Shown here in pieces: positions 47,259 to 55,424 of a stretch of DNA of 64,000 bases. The number at the start of each line of letters is the position of its first letter. Positions within the stretch are counted from its first letter, which is position 1. The DNA is from JACIYW01 sp014359745. GTDB lineage: Bacteria > Pseudomonadota > Alphaproteobacteria > Rhodobacterales > Rhodobacteraceae. The notes under the pieces were generated by a model that did no database searches, was not told where the DNA came from, and worked only from the letters and a program-made list of their open reading frames with translations. Made by a program: the position numbers and the translations under genes. The DNA lies in contig JBNPWE010000007.1 of assembly GCA_050433985.1 (NCBI GenBank), positions 98,640 through 162,639 on the forward strand, given 5' to 3'.

Positions 47259-48281
47259 ATGCGCGTCTATTACGATCGCGATTGCGATATCAACCTGATC
47301 AAGGACAAGAAAGTGGCGATCCTCGGCTACGGAAGCCAGGGCCACGCCCACGCGCTGAACCTGCGCGATTCCGGCGCCAAGAACGTCGTCGTGGCGCTGC
47401 GCGAAGGCTCGCCCTCGGCCGCCAAGGCGTCGGGCGAGGGCCTCAAGGTCATGGGCATTGCCGAGGCGGCAGCGTGGTGCGACCTGATCATGTTCACCAT
47501 GCCCGATGAATTGCAGGCGGAAACGTATAAAAAATACGTCCATGACAACCTGCGCGAAGGCTCGGCCATCGCCTTTGCCCATGGCCTCAACGTGCATTTC
47601 GGCCTGATCGAACCCAAACCCGGCATCGACGTGATCATGATGGCCCCCAAGGGCCCCGGCCACACCGTGCGCGGCGAATATGTCAAGGGCGGCGGTGTGC
47701 CCTGCCTTGTGGCGGTGCACAACGACGCCAGCGGCAAGGCGCTGGAAATCGGCCTGTCCTATTGCTCGGCCATCGGCGGCGGGCGTTCGGGCGTGATCGA
47801 GACCAACTTCCGCCAGGAATGCGAAACCGACCTTTTCGGCGAACAGGCGGTGCTTTGCGGCGGCCTTGTCGAACTGATCCGCATGGGCTTCGAGACGCTG
47901 GTCGAGGCGGGCTATGAACCCGAAATGGCCTATTTCGAATGCCTGCACGAGGTCAAGCTGATCGTCGATCTGATCTATGAAGGCGGCATCGCCAACATGA
48001 ACTACTCGATCTCGAACACCGCCGAATATGGCGAATATGTCTCCGGCCCGCGCGTGCTGCCCTATGATGAAACCAAGGCACGCATGAAAGCCATCCTCAG
48101 CGATATCCAGACCGGGAAATTCGTGCGCGACTTCATGCAGGAAAACGCCGTCGGCCAGCCGATGTTCAAGGCGACGCGCCGCCTGAACGATGAACACCAG
48201 ATCGAACAGGTCGGCGCAAAACTCCGCGCGATGATGCCGTGGATTTCGGCCGGTCGCATGGTGGACAAGGCCCGGAACTGA
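47259..48281 (+). CDS. ilvC: Ketol-acid reductoisomerase (NADP+), class I
   Basis: 340-residue enzyme of valine, leucine and isoleucine synthesis, converting acetolactate or acetohydroxybutyrate with NADPH and Mg2+. Start MRVYYDRDCDINLIKDKKVA; Rossmann motif AILGYGSQGHAHALNLRDSG; the catalytic-region HxxxxP appears in MMAPKGPGHTVRGEYVKGGG, and the metal-binding C-terminal knotted domain has QECETDLFGEQAVLCGGLVE and YFECLHEVKLIVDLIYEGGI. The short class I length is typical. AAAGGACC precedes the ATG. Confidence 0.98.
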   Translation: MRVYYDRDCDINLIKDKKVAILGYGSQGHAHALNLRDSGAKNVVVALREGSPSAAKASGEGLKVMGIAEAAAWCDLIMFTMPDELQAETYKKYVHDNLREGSAIAFAHGLNVHFGLIEPKPGIDVIMMAPKGPGHTVRGEYVKGGGVPCLVAVHNDASGKALEIGLSYCSAIGGGRSGVIETNFRQECETDLFGEQAVLCGGLVELIRMGFETLVEAGYEPEMAYFECLHEVKLIVDLIYEGGIANMNYSISNTAEYGEYVSGPRVLPYDETKARMKAILSDIQTGKFVRDFMQENAVGQPMFKATRRLNDEHQIEQVGAKLRAMMPWISAGRMVDKARN

Positions 48282-48337
48282 CTTTAACAGTGGGGTGGCG
48301 CGCTTCATGGCGCTGTGCGCCACCTTCTGGTTCTGTA

Positions 48338-49129
48338 ATGTTAAATGCAGTCGCGGTCACCCTTTTATTCGTCCTCTCGCTGCTACTGTGGCGGGGCATT
48401 TATTTCGAATTCTATTGGGCGGCCGCGGTCCTGATACCACTCTGGATATTCGTCTTCGCCGGGATATTCAGGAATATCCTGGACAGACGACGATCCATAT
48501 TGCTTTCGACACTTCGCGAGCACACCTTGTTGATGCGCATATTGTCAGGCTGGGTGGTCCCGGCTCTTTCGTCCGTTTTGGTGTCTACCCTGTCCGTATC
48601 AACGATCGCATTTTACGCGCTATTTGCAAGCGCCGCCCAAATGTTGTTTCTGACAATTCTTGCGGCGGCAAGCGCCCTGATTTACTGGGGGTTGTTGAGA
48701 ACGTTCAGGCGGCAAGTAAACCCGCTTGCACTCTCATGGCTCAGCGCCTCCGCCACCATTATCGTCGTGACGGCACTGTTTTCAGTTCCGTATGCGTATC
48801 TAGAGTATTCAGTCTTGGAGCGGCCAGGCTACATCCTCATGGATTTTGACGCAGCAATGTCAGCCGCTCTTGCGCAGGTTCCGCGCAGGAACGACTTCGT
48901 CAATGAAGTCATCTCGGCCTTGGTGCTGCTCGACTCGGCGAAACTTTGGCTGGCGACCAGCTTCACGGAAACACTGGTGCCCGGAGTGCTGTTCGCCGCG
49001 CATAGCGCACTCATCTGCCTGGTGATTGCGACGAATTCCGTCGGGCTGGCCAGCTTTTATCACCGTCACATCGAAAAAAAGCCTTGGCAACGAACCGAGG
49101 ATGCCGGAGGTCCGAAACATGACAAGTGA
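48338..49129 (+). CDS. Unknown polytopic membrane protein (first gene of a low-G+C pair)
   Basis: 263-residue protein not recognised from any family. Six probable membrane helices can be read: about 2-20, 25-44, 72-97, 100-120, 133-157 and 222-248, with basic loops (NILDRRRSILLSTLREH; LLRTFRRQVNP). A soluble loop of ~60 residues (about 165-220) contains MDFDAAMSAALAQVPRRNDF. Codon use and base composition are visibly less G+C-rich than ilvC upstream and the DMT gene downstream, suggesting acquisition. The last 11 bases overlap the next gene, so the two proteins are probably made together. ATG at 48338 is chosen because hydrophobic sequence starts right after it. Confidence 0.6.
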   Translation: MLNAVAVTLLFVLSLLLWRGIYFEFYWAAAVLIPLWIFVFAGIFRNILDRRRSILLSTLREHTLLMRILSGWVVPALSSVLVSTLSVSTIAFYALFASAAQMLFLTILAAASALIYWGLLRTFRRQVNPLALSWLSASATIIVVTALFSVPYAYLEYSVLERPGYILMDFDAAMSAALAQVPRRNDFVNEVISALVLLDSAKLWLATSFTETLVPGVLFAAHSALICLVIATNSVGLASFYHRHIEKKPWQRTEDAGGPKHDK

Positions 49130-50138
49130 CGCAAATCTGCCTGGAAGTCGAGAATCCAGAATTTTTCGTCGATTTTTCTGGGGCACCATCATTATTCTCG
49201 CCGTGGCCTTACTGGCGCTTGTTGCAATCGCATTTTTGAGGGCAGGCCAGCAGTCGGTTGATCGAAGTGCCGGGACATCTGGTTTTATGGAGGACGTGGC
49301 GCCGCCGGTCGTTGAAATAGAGCCGACGCGGCTGCAAAAATATTTCGAGCGCGCTGCCGCTGATGCTGGGGAAAGCACATCGGCCGAAATAGACGAATTG
49401 CTCGATATTCTGTATGATCCTGTTTATGGTGGTATTGAGAGCTACGTTGATTTCCACTATTCGGTGCTGGGTGAGTATACTGAGCTCGCTGGCGCGGCGC
49501 TAGGGACCTCTGCCGACGCTATTGAAAGCAAGCTTTTTGGCGGCTTCCCTGAAAGAATGGAGCATCTGGGAAACAGCATTGATGCGCGTTTTGCAGAGGC
49601 GTTGACATCGGCGTTGCAGCGTGAGTTGCAGGCGGAAATGCCGGAAGGACTGTCCGAAATCCCGCTTGGGCCGACCACGCAGCAGGCAATCGATGACACA
49701 ATTGCGCGTGTGAGCATTACCGCGCCGGTCGGCACGTTCATGGCGGCGTTTGGCGGGGTTGCCGGGATCAAATCCATATCGGCGGGAATTGCCGCGAGAG
49801 TTGCAACCCGGGTTGCCGTAAAGGCCGGCGCAAAGGGTGTCGCGAAAGGCAGCGGCATTCTGGGTGGGGCGGGCCTTGGCGCGCTTGGGGGATCATGGGC
49901 CGGACCACCCGGTGCCGCTGTAGGCGGGATCATAGGTGCAACTGTGACGTGGCTCGCTGTCGACGCGGCCGTCATCAATATCGATGAGTATTTCAATCGC
50001 GAAGATTTCGAAGCCGACCTTCGCGTGATGGTTGATGAGCATCGTGATGAGGTCCGTCAGAATCTCGTGATGGCTCTGGAACAAAAAAAGGCGGATACGT
50101 TGATGAACTTCACATTGCGTGACCGTTCCCGAGAGTGA
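49119..50138 (+). CDS. Unknown membrane protein with glycine-zipper region (second gene of the pair)
   Basis: 339-residue protein, no family recognised. N-terminal anchor at about 20-42 (FWGTIIILAVALLALVAIAF), then a ~150-residue predicted extracytoplasmic helical region, then a Gly/Ala-rich hydrophobic part (about 205-290) with GILGGAGLGALGGSWAGPPG and AAVGGIIGATVTWLAVDAAV, a glycine-zipper pattern able to pack as a membrane hairpin. The C terminus is a charged helix (FEADLRVMVDEHRDEVRQNL). The layout recalls pore-forming or membrane-associated scaffold proteins, but no function can be assigned. Overlaps the previous gene by 11 bases. Confidence 0.6.
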   Translation: MTSDANLPGSRESRIFRRFFWGTIIILAVALLALVAIAFLRAGQQSVDRSAGTSGFMEDVAPPVVEIEPTRLQKYFERAAADAGESTSAEIDELLDILYDPVYGGIESYVDFHYSVLGEYTELAGAALGTSADAIESKLFGGFPERMEHLGNSIDARFAEALTSALQRELQAEMPEGLSEIPLGPTTQQAIDDTIARVSITAPVGTFMAAFGGVAGIKSISAGIAARVATRVAVKAGAKGVAKGSGILGGAGLGALGGSWAGPPGAAVGGIIGATVTWLAVDAAVINIDEYFNREDFEADLRVMVDEHRDEVRQNLVMALEQKKADTLMNFTLRDRSRE

Positions 50139-50177
50139 CGGAGGTAGGGTTATCTCGTTCTATAAGGCCCTAGCCCC

Positions 50178-51086
50178 GTGACGCCGCCCACCCCGCGCGA
50201 CTGGGCGATGGTCTCGCTGCTGGCGGTGATCTGGGGCGCCTCGTTCATGGCGGTCTCGGTGGCGCTGCGCGGTTTCGGGCCGCTGACCATCGTCGGCGCG
50301 CGGCTTGCGCTGGGGGCGCTGGCGCTTTGGGGGCTGGCGCGCGTCATGGGGCACGGCCTGCCCAACCCGCGCGGCGCCTCGGGGCGGCGGATCTGGCTGC
50401 ACGCGGTGGGCATGGGGGCGCTGTCGAACGCGCTGCCGTTCTTTCTGCTGACCTGGGGGCAGCAGCACGTCACCTCGGGCTTTGCCGGGATCACCATGGC
50501 GGTGGTGCCGCTTTTCACGCTGATCTTCGCGCATTTCATCCTGGCGGATGAACGGATGACCCTGCGCAAGGCGCTGGGCTTTGTTTTGGGCCTTGGCGGG
50601 GTGGCGGTGCTGATCGGGCCGGCCGCCTTCGGATCTACGGGGGCCGAGGCCGAAAACTGGGCGCGAGTCGCCTGTATCCTGGCCTCATCCTGCTATGCGG
50701 CGGGGTCCATCGTCACCCGGCTTTGCCCGCCGGTGCCGCTGGTCTCGCTCAGTGCAGCGGCGCTTCTGGCGGCGGCGGTGATGACCGCGCCGCTGGCGCT
50801 TGTCGTGGAAGGCGCCCCGCCGATGACGGGCGGCGCGCCGCTTCTGGCGCTGATCTATCTTGGGCTTGGCCCCACGGCGCTTGCCGCGCTGATCCTGGTG
50901 CGGGTGATCCGCAGCGCCGGGCCTACCTTCCTGATCCAGACCAACTATCAGGTGCCGGTCTGGTCGGTGATCTTCGGCGTCGCGATCCTGAACGAGGCGC
51001 TGCCGCCCCGGTTCCTGGCCGCCCTTGCCCTGATCCTTGCGGGGCTTTTCGTCAGCCGCGCGCGGGCATGGCGGCGGCGGCCCTGA
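50178..51086 (+). CDS. DMT-superfamily (EamA) metabolite exporter
   Basis: 302-residue ten-helix transporter with the duplicated EamA domain. First repeat: MVSLLAVIWGASFMAVSVAL and FLLTWGQQHVTSGFAGITMA; second repeat from about 155 with FLIQTNYQVPVWSVIFGVAI and LPPRFLAALALILAGLFVSR. These proteins export amino acids or other small metabolites; substrate unknown. GTG start at 50178. Its 3' end is only ten bases from the convergent gcvH stop. Confidence 0.9.
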   Translation: MTPPTPRDWAMVSLLAVIWGASFMAVSVALRGFGPLTIVGARLALGALALWGLARVMGHGLPNPRGASGRRIWLHAVGMGALSNALPFFLLTWGQQHVTSGFAGITMAVVPLFTLIFAHFILADERMTLRKALGFVLGLGGVAVLIGPAAFGSTGAEAENWARVACILASSCYAAGSIVTRLCPPVPLVSLSAAALLAAAVMTAPLALVVEGAPPMTGGAPLLALIYLGLGPTALAALILVRVIRSAGPTFLIQTNYQVPVWSVIFGVAILNEALPPRFLAALALILAGLFVSRARAWRRRP

Positions 51087-51096
51087 GGCGCGCGGT

Positions 51097-51456
51097 TCAG
51101 CCGATCAGGTCGTTATATTCGTCTTCGGTCAGGAAATCGTCCAGAACCGACAGATCGTCGACCTTCATCTTGAAAAACCACGCATCCCCCGTGGGATCTT
51201 CGTTCACGAGGCCGGGCTTGTCGACCAGCGCGCTGTTGACCTCGACAATCTCGCCATCCACCGGGGCGGCGATTTCGCTGGCGGCCTTGACCGATTCGAT
51301 CACCACGATCTCATCGCCCTTGGCCACCATCGCCTCGGGTTCGGGCAGTTCCACAAAGACCACATCGCCCAGTTGTTCGGCGGCATGTTCGGTGATGCCC
51401 ACCACGACCAGATCGTCCTCGATCCGCAGCCATTCGTGATCTTCGGTGTATTTCAT
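51097..51456 (-). CDS. gcvH: Glycine cleavage system H protein
   Basis: 119-residue lipoyl carrier shuttling the aminomethyl group between the P, T and L proteins. Lipoylated Lys57 is in EIVVIESVKAASEIAAPVDG, and the N terminus MKYTEDHEWLRIEDDLVVVG is standard. Nine bases follow gcvT, so the two are cotranscribed. gcvP does not follow; the space is occupied by the convergent DMT gene. Confidence 0.97.
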   Translation of the reverse strand: MKYTEDHEWLRIEDDLVVVGITEHAAEQLGDVVFVELPEPEAMVAKGDEIVVIESVKAASEIAAPVDGEIVEVNSALVDKPGLVNEDPTGDAWFFKMKVDDLSVLDDFLTEDEYNDLIG

Positions 51457-51465
51457 CGCTAGTCC

Positions 51466-52578
51466 TCAACGTTTGAAGGTGGAAGGCCGGAATGGCAGGG
51501 GGGCAACACGCACAGGCAGACGTTTGCCGCGCAGCTCAGCATAAACCGTGGTTCCGGGGTTCGCCAAGATGGCAGGCACATAGCCCATGGATATCGGCCG
51601 CTCAAGGCTTGGGCCGAACCCGCCCGATGTTATCTGCCCCACCGCCGCGCCCCCCGCCGCCTCGGCGAACAGCGCCGTGCCCTCGCGCATCGGCGCGCGC
51701 CCCTCGGGCAACAGGCCCACGCGCAGCCGCGCCGGGCCGTTTTCCAGCTCGGCCAGGATGCGCCCGGCCCCCGGAAACCCGCCCGCCCGCGCGCCCCCCG
51801 AACGCCGCACCTTCTGGATGGCCCAGCCCAGCGCCGCCTCGGCGGGCGAGGTGCCCGCGTCGATATCATGGCCATACAGGCACAGCCCCGCCTCCAGCCG
51901 CAGCGAATCACGGGCGCCAAGGCCGATAGGCGCCACGGTGCCACCGGCCAGCAGCGCGCGGGCAAATTCGACCGCGCGCGTCTCGGGCACCGAAATCTCG
52001 AACCCGTCTTCGCCGGTATAGCCCGACCGCGAGATCCACAGATCGACGCCCCCCCAGGTCAGCACCGCCACATCCATGAACCGCATCGCCGCCGCACCGG
52101 GCACCAGCGCACCCAGCGCCGCCTCGGCCCCCGGCCCCTGCAACGCCAAGAGCGCGCGGTCGCTCACCTCTGCCACCTCGATCCCCGCAAGGGCGGCGCG
52201 CATCAGCGCCAGATCGGCGGCCTTGCAGGCGGCATTGACCACCACGAACAGATGATCGCCCCGGTTGGCGATCATCAGATCGTCCTCGATCCCGCCGCCG
52301 TCATTGGTGAACATCGCATAGCGCTGCCGCCCCTCGGCCAGCCCCAGCACGTCAACCGGCACCATCGCTTCCAATGCCGCCGCCACATGCGCGCCGCGCA
52401 AGATCACCTGCCCCATGTGCGATACATCAAACAGCCCCGCCGCGCGGCGGGTGTGCAGATGCTCGCCCAACACCCCCATCGGGTATTGCACCGGCATCTC
52501 ATAGCCCGCGAAGGGCACCATCCGGGCGCCCAGTTCGACGTGCAGCTCGTAAAGCGGTGTGCGGTTCAACCCGGTCAT
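51466..52578 (-). CDS. gcvT: Glycine cleavage system T protein (aminomethyltransferase)
   Basis: 370-residue tetrahydrofolate-dependent aminomethyltransferase. It begins LNRTPLYELHVELGARMVPF and AGYEMPVQYPMGVLGEHLHT, followed by AAGLFDVSHMGQVILRG, the family signature. ISRSGYTGEDGFEISVP and GLGARDSLRLEAGLCLYGHD mark the folate-binding half. First gene of a gcvT-gcvH unit. Confidence 0.96.
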   Translation of the reverse strand: MTGLNRTPLYELHVELGARMVPFAGYEMPVQYPMGVLGEHLHTRRAAGLFDVSHMGQVILRGAHVAAALEAMVPVDVLGLAEGRQRYAMFTNDGGGIEDDLMIANRGDHLFVVVNAACKAADLALMRAALAGIEVAEVSDRALLALQGPGAEAALGALVPGAAAMRFMDVAVLTWGGVDLWISRSGYTGEDGFEISVPETRAVEFARALLAGGTVAPIGLGARDSLRLEAGLCLYGHDIDAGTSPAEAALGWAIQKVRRSGGARAGGFPGAGRILAELENGPARLRVGLLPEGRAPMREGTALFAEAAGGAAVGQITSGGFGPSLERPISMGYVPAILANPGTTVYAELRGKRLPVRVAPLPFRPSTFKR

Positions 52579-52676
52579 CTGTCCCCTTCTGGTGGCTTTG
52601 CGGGGCGCCCGCCGACCCTGCCGATCCTCTCCCGCTTAGCCGCTTCGCCCAGGCCCTGGCAAGCGGGTTCGCGCGG

Positions 52677-54551
52677 CTAGGCCTGCCCGTCCTCTTGGCG
52701 GGGGGGCAAATCCTCCGCCGCGCCGCGCCCCTCATCGGCGGGCACCAGCGCGATCAGCCGCCAGTCGCCCTTGCGGTTCTCCACCTCTTCACCGGCCCGG
52801 AAAAACCGGATACCGCCATCCGACAGCCGCGCGATCGCAACCGCATTCGGCCGCCGCGCGCGCCAGGCGTCCAGATCGTGACCATCGCTCAGCCGCGCCA
52901 GTTCTACCCGCGCGCCCGCCGCGATGCGCGCATCCAGATCGGCCAGCGTCGCCTCGGGGGCCAGGGCCTGCCCGCCCAGACCGGGGGGCAGCGCATGGCG
53001 CGCGCGGCTGTCTTTTTCGCGGCTGACCTGAAAGATATGCTCGCGCCCGAATTCCGACGCCAGATCGGTCGCGACCAGCGTGTTGTAGGCATCATTGGCG
53101 GTGGCGGTCACCACCGTGTCATAGCGCACCATCTCGATCCGGTGTTCGGCCGCCTCCGACAGGATGTCGCCGTAAAACACCTCCAGCCCCGCCTCACGCG
53201 CGCCGCGCAGCCGCACATAGTTGGGATCGGCCACCAGCACCGGCAGCCCGGCCTTGTCAATGGCCGCCGCCAGCGCCGTGGGAAAGGCGCTGCCCCCCAC
53301 CACGATGACGCCCGGCGCCTCGGCCCCCGCCAGCCCCAGCGCCCGCGCCAGCGGCACCAGCGTGAACCCGTGCAGAACCACCGTCGCCGCCACCAGCGCG
53401 AAGGCGAGCGGCACCAGCGCCGCGCCCCCCGCGATGCCCAGTTCGCTCAGCCGCTCGCCAAACAACCCCGCCACCGCCACCAGCACCACGCCCCGCGGCC
53501 CGGTCAGCGCCACCAGCGCCACCTCGCGCCACGCCACCCCGCTGCCCATAAGCGACAGCGCTACGGTCAGCGGCCGCACGATCAGGATCACCACCGCCAC
53601 GAACAGCCCCGCCCGCCAGTCCAGCACCGACAGCGATTGCAGATCCAGCCCGGCGGCCAGCAAGATGAACACCCCCGAAACCAGCAGGATCGTCGCATGT
53701 TCCTTGAACCGCCGCATCTCGGCATATGACGGCAGTTGCGCATTGGCCAGCACCAGCCCCATCACCGTGACCGCCAGCAGCCCGCTTTCGTGCAGGATCA
53801 GGTCCGACAGCGCAAACGCCCCCAGAACGCTGGCGAAAAGCACCGGCACCTTCATGTATTCGGGCACCATCGCCCGCCGGAACGCCGCGGCAAGGCCGCG
53901 CCCGGTCGCCGCGCCGATCACCCCGGCCAGCACCGCGCCCATCCCCACCTCGGCCAGCGCCGGGCCGATGCCGGTCCCCGCCGCCCCCGCCTGCATCACC
54001 ACCACCACCTGAAAGGCCAGCACCGCGGCCAGCGCGCCAATCGGGTCGTTGACGATCGCCTCCCATTGCAACAATGCCGCAGGCCGGCGCGGCAGCCGCG
54101 CCGTTCTCAGCAGGGGCGCTATCACCGTCGGCCCGGTCACGATCATGATCCCGCCGAAAACCGCCGCCACCGGCCACTCCAGCCCCGCCACCAGATGCAG
54201 CGCCAGCGCCGAGCCCAGCCAGCCCAGCGGCGCGCCGATGATCACCAGTCGCCGCACCCCCTTGGCCGCATCTGCCAGCCCTTGCAGCGTCAGCGACAAG
54301 CCCCCCTCGAACAATATGATCGCCACCGCGACCGACACCATCGGTCGCACCAGATCGCCCAGATCGCGCGCAGGCACGAAAACCCCCGTCGCCGGCCCCA
54401 CGATCAGCCCGGCCACCAGCATCAGCACGATCGCGGGCATCTTCAACCGCCACGCCAGCCATTGCGCGCCAACCCCCAGCACCCCAACCAGCGCGAACGC
54501 CGCCACCGGTGCCAGCCCCGCCTCCGCCCCCGTCGCCATCGCGTGCTCCAT
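52677..54551 (-). CDS. CPA1-type Na+/H+ antiporter with TrkA-N domain
   Basis: About 624-residue protein with twelve or thirteen N-terminal helices (residues ~10-400; e.g. FEGGLSLTLQGLADAAKGVR and VTGPTVIAPLLRTARLPRRP, where the TGPT and nearby NDP in EAIVNDPIGALAAVLA are the transport-site motifs). A cytoplasmic nucleotide-binding TrkA-N domain follows (VIVVGGSAFPTALAAAIDKA) and then a TrkA-C-like region (about 540-605). Such proteins exchange Na+ or K+ for protons. ATG 54551 is used; ATG 54539, four codons inside, has GGAG six bases upstream and is equally possible. Confidence 0.88.
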   Translation of the reverse strand: MEHAMATGAEAGLAPVAAFALVGVLGVGAQWLAWRLKMPAIVLMLVAGLIVGPATGVFVPARDLGDLVRPMVSVAVAIILFEGGLSLTLQGLADAAKGVRRLVIIGAPLGWLGSALALHLVAGLEWPVAAVFGGIMIVTGPTVIAPLLRTARLPRRPAALLQWEAIVNDPIGALAAVLAFQVVVVMQAGAAGTGIGPALAEVGMGAVLAGVIGAATGRGLAAAFRRAMVPEYMKVPVLFASVLGAFALSDLILHESGLLAVTVMGLVLANAQLPSYAEMRRFKEHATILLVSGVFILLAAGLDLQSLSVLDWRAGLFVAVVILIVRPLTVALSLMGSGVAWREVALVALTGPRGVVLVAVAGLFGERLSELGIAGGAALVPLAFALVAATVVLHGFTLVPLARALGLAGAEAPGVIVVGGSAFPTALAAAIDKAGLPVLVADPNYVRLRGAREAGLEVFYGDILSEAAEHRIEMVRYDTVVTATANDAYNTLVATDLASEFGREHIFQVSREKDSRARHALPPGLGGQALAPEATLADLDARIAAGARVELARLSDGHDLDAWRARRPNAVAIARLSDGGIRFFRAGEEVENRKGDWRLIALVPADEGRGAAEDLPPRQEDGQA

Positions 54552-54648
54552 TCCGTTCCGACCGCCAGAGTTACCCATCGCGCGCGCCACCGCAAGCTTT
54601 GCGGCCAGCCCCTTGATCCCACCTGCGGAACCCGCCACATAGGCATCC

Positions 54649-55212
54649 ATGGCACATCATTTCTTCGGCTACGGCTCGCTCGTGAACCGCAGCACCCACG
54701 ATTACACCCGCGCCCACCGCGCCACCATCACCGGCTGGCGGCGGGCCTGGCGGCATACCGCATTCCACCCCTACGCCTTCCTGACCGCCGTGCCCGCCCC
54801 CGGCGCGAAGATTGACGGGCTGGTGGCAGAGGTGCCGGGCGGCGACTGGGCCGCGCTCGATCTGCGCGAGACGGGCTATAACCGCCACCCGGTCGCCGCG
54901 CCCGATCTGGCGCATGAGGCCCCGCACCCCATCGCCGCGCAAATCTACGCCGTCCCGCCCGCGGCCGCGGCCCCCCTGATCCGCCCGCTCCTGCTCAGCT
55001 ATATCGACGTGGTGATCCAGGGCTACCTGCGCGAATTCGGCCCGACGGGCGCCGCGCGCTTCATGGACACCACCGACGGCTGGGACGCCCCGGTGATCGA
55101 CGACCGCAAGACCCCGCGCTACCCGCGCGCACGACTGCTCAGCGCCGAAGAAACCGAAGCCGTCGACGCCGCCCTCCATGGACAGCGCGTCACCTTCCTG
55201 CCCGACCGGTAA
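54649..55212 (+). CDS. Gamma-glutamylcyclotransferase-like protein
   Basis: 187-residue protein of the GGCT/AIG2/ChaC fold. The substrate loop FFGYGSLVNRSTHDY is at residues 5-19 and the expected catalytic Glu is in DLRETGYNRHPV. ChaC-type members split glutathione, GGCT-type members release 5-oxoproline from gamma-glutamyl amino acids; which applies is undecided. It diverges from the antiporter gene. Confidence 0.82.
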   Translation: MAHHFFGYGSLVNRSTHDYTRAHRATITGWRRAWRHTAFHPYAFLTAVPAPGAKIDGLVAEVPGGDWAALDLRETGYNRHPVAAPDLAHEAPHPIAAQIYAVPPAAAAPLIRPLLLSYIDVVIQGYLREFGPTGAARFMDTTDGWDAPVIDDRKTPRYPRARLLSAEETEAVDAALHGQRVTFLPDR

Positions 55213-55223
55213 GCGGCGCCGCG

Positions 55224-55257
55224 GTGCCCTGCGATCAGGGGTGCCCTGCGATCAGGC
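55224..55257. repeat. 17-bp direct repeat
   Basis: GTGCCCTGCGATCAGGG followed by GTGCCCTGCGATCAGGC, just after the cyclotransferase-like gene. Confidence 0.85.
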
Positions 55258-55270
55258 CCGGGCCTCTCCC

Positions 55271-55294
55271 CTCATCCTCTCGAAAAAAATACTC
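55271..55294 (+). repeat. Dispersed 3'-end repeat, form B
   Basis: CATCCTCTCG plus AAAAAAATACTC between the convergent cyclotransferase-like and flavin-monooxygenase-like genes. Confidence 0.85.
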
Positions 55295-55358
55295 GTCTTG
55301 CCCCGACGCAGGCGACACGTTCGGCACGATGCGCCGCACGCGCCATGTGCCTACGACA

Positions 55359-55402
55359 TATGCACGGTGTATGTACGCGATATGTACGCGATATGTACGG
55401 CG
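55359..55402. repeat. 11-bp tandem repeat, about four copies
   Basis: TATGCACGGTG, TATGTACGCGA twice, and TATGTACGGCG, near the 3' end of the flavin-monooxygenase-like gene. Confidence 0.8.
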
Positions 55403-55424
55403 AAAATGCCGCCAAACCGCCGGG

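Noticed and set aside
52579..52676. Glycine riboswitch before gcvT
   Set aside because: The leader has GGGAGAGG and CAGAAGGGG pieces resembling an aptamer, and a CCCGCTT/AAGCGGG stem, but the CCGAAGG core and a second aptamer are missing.
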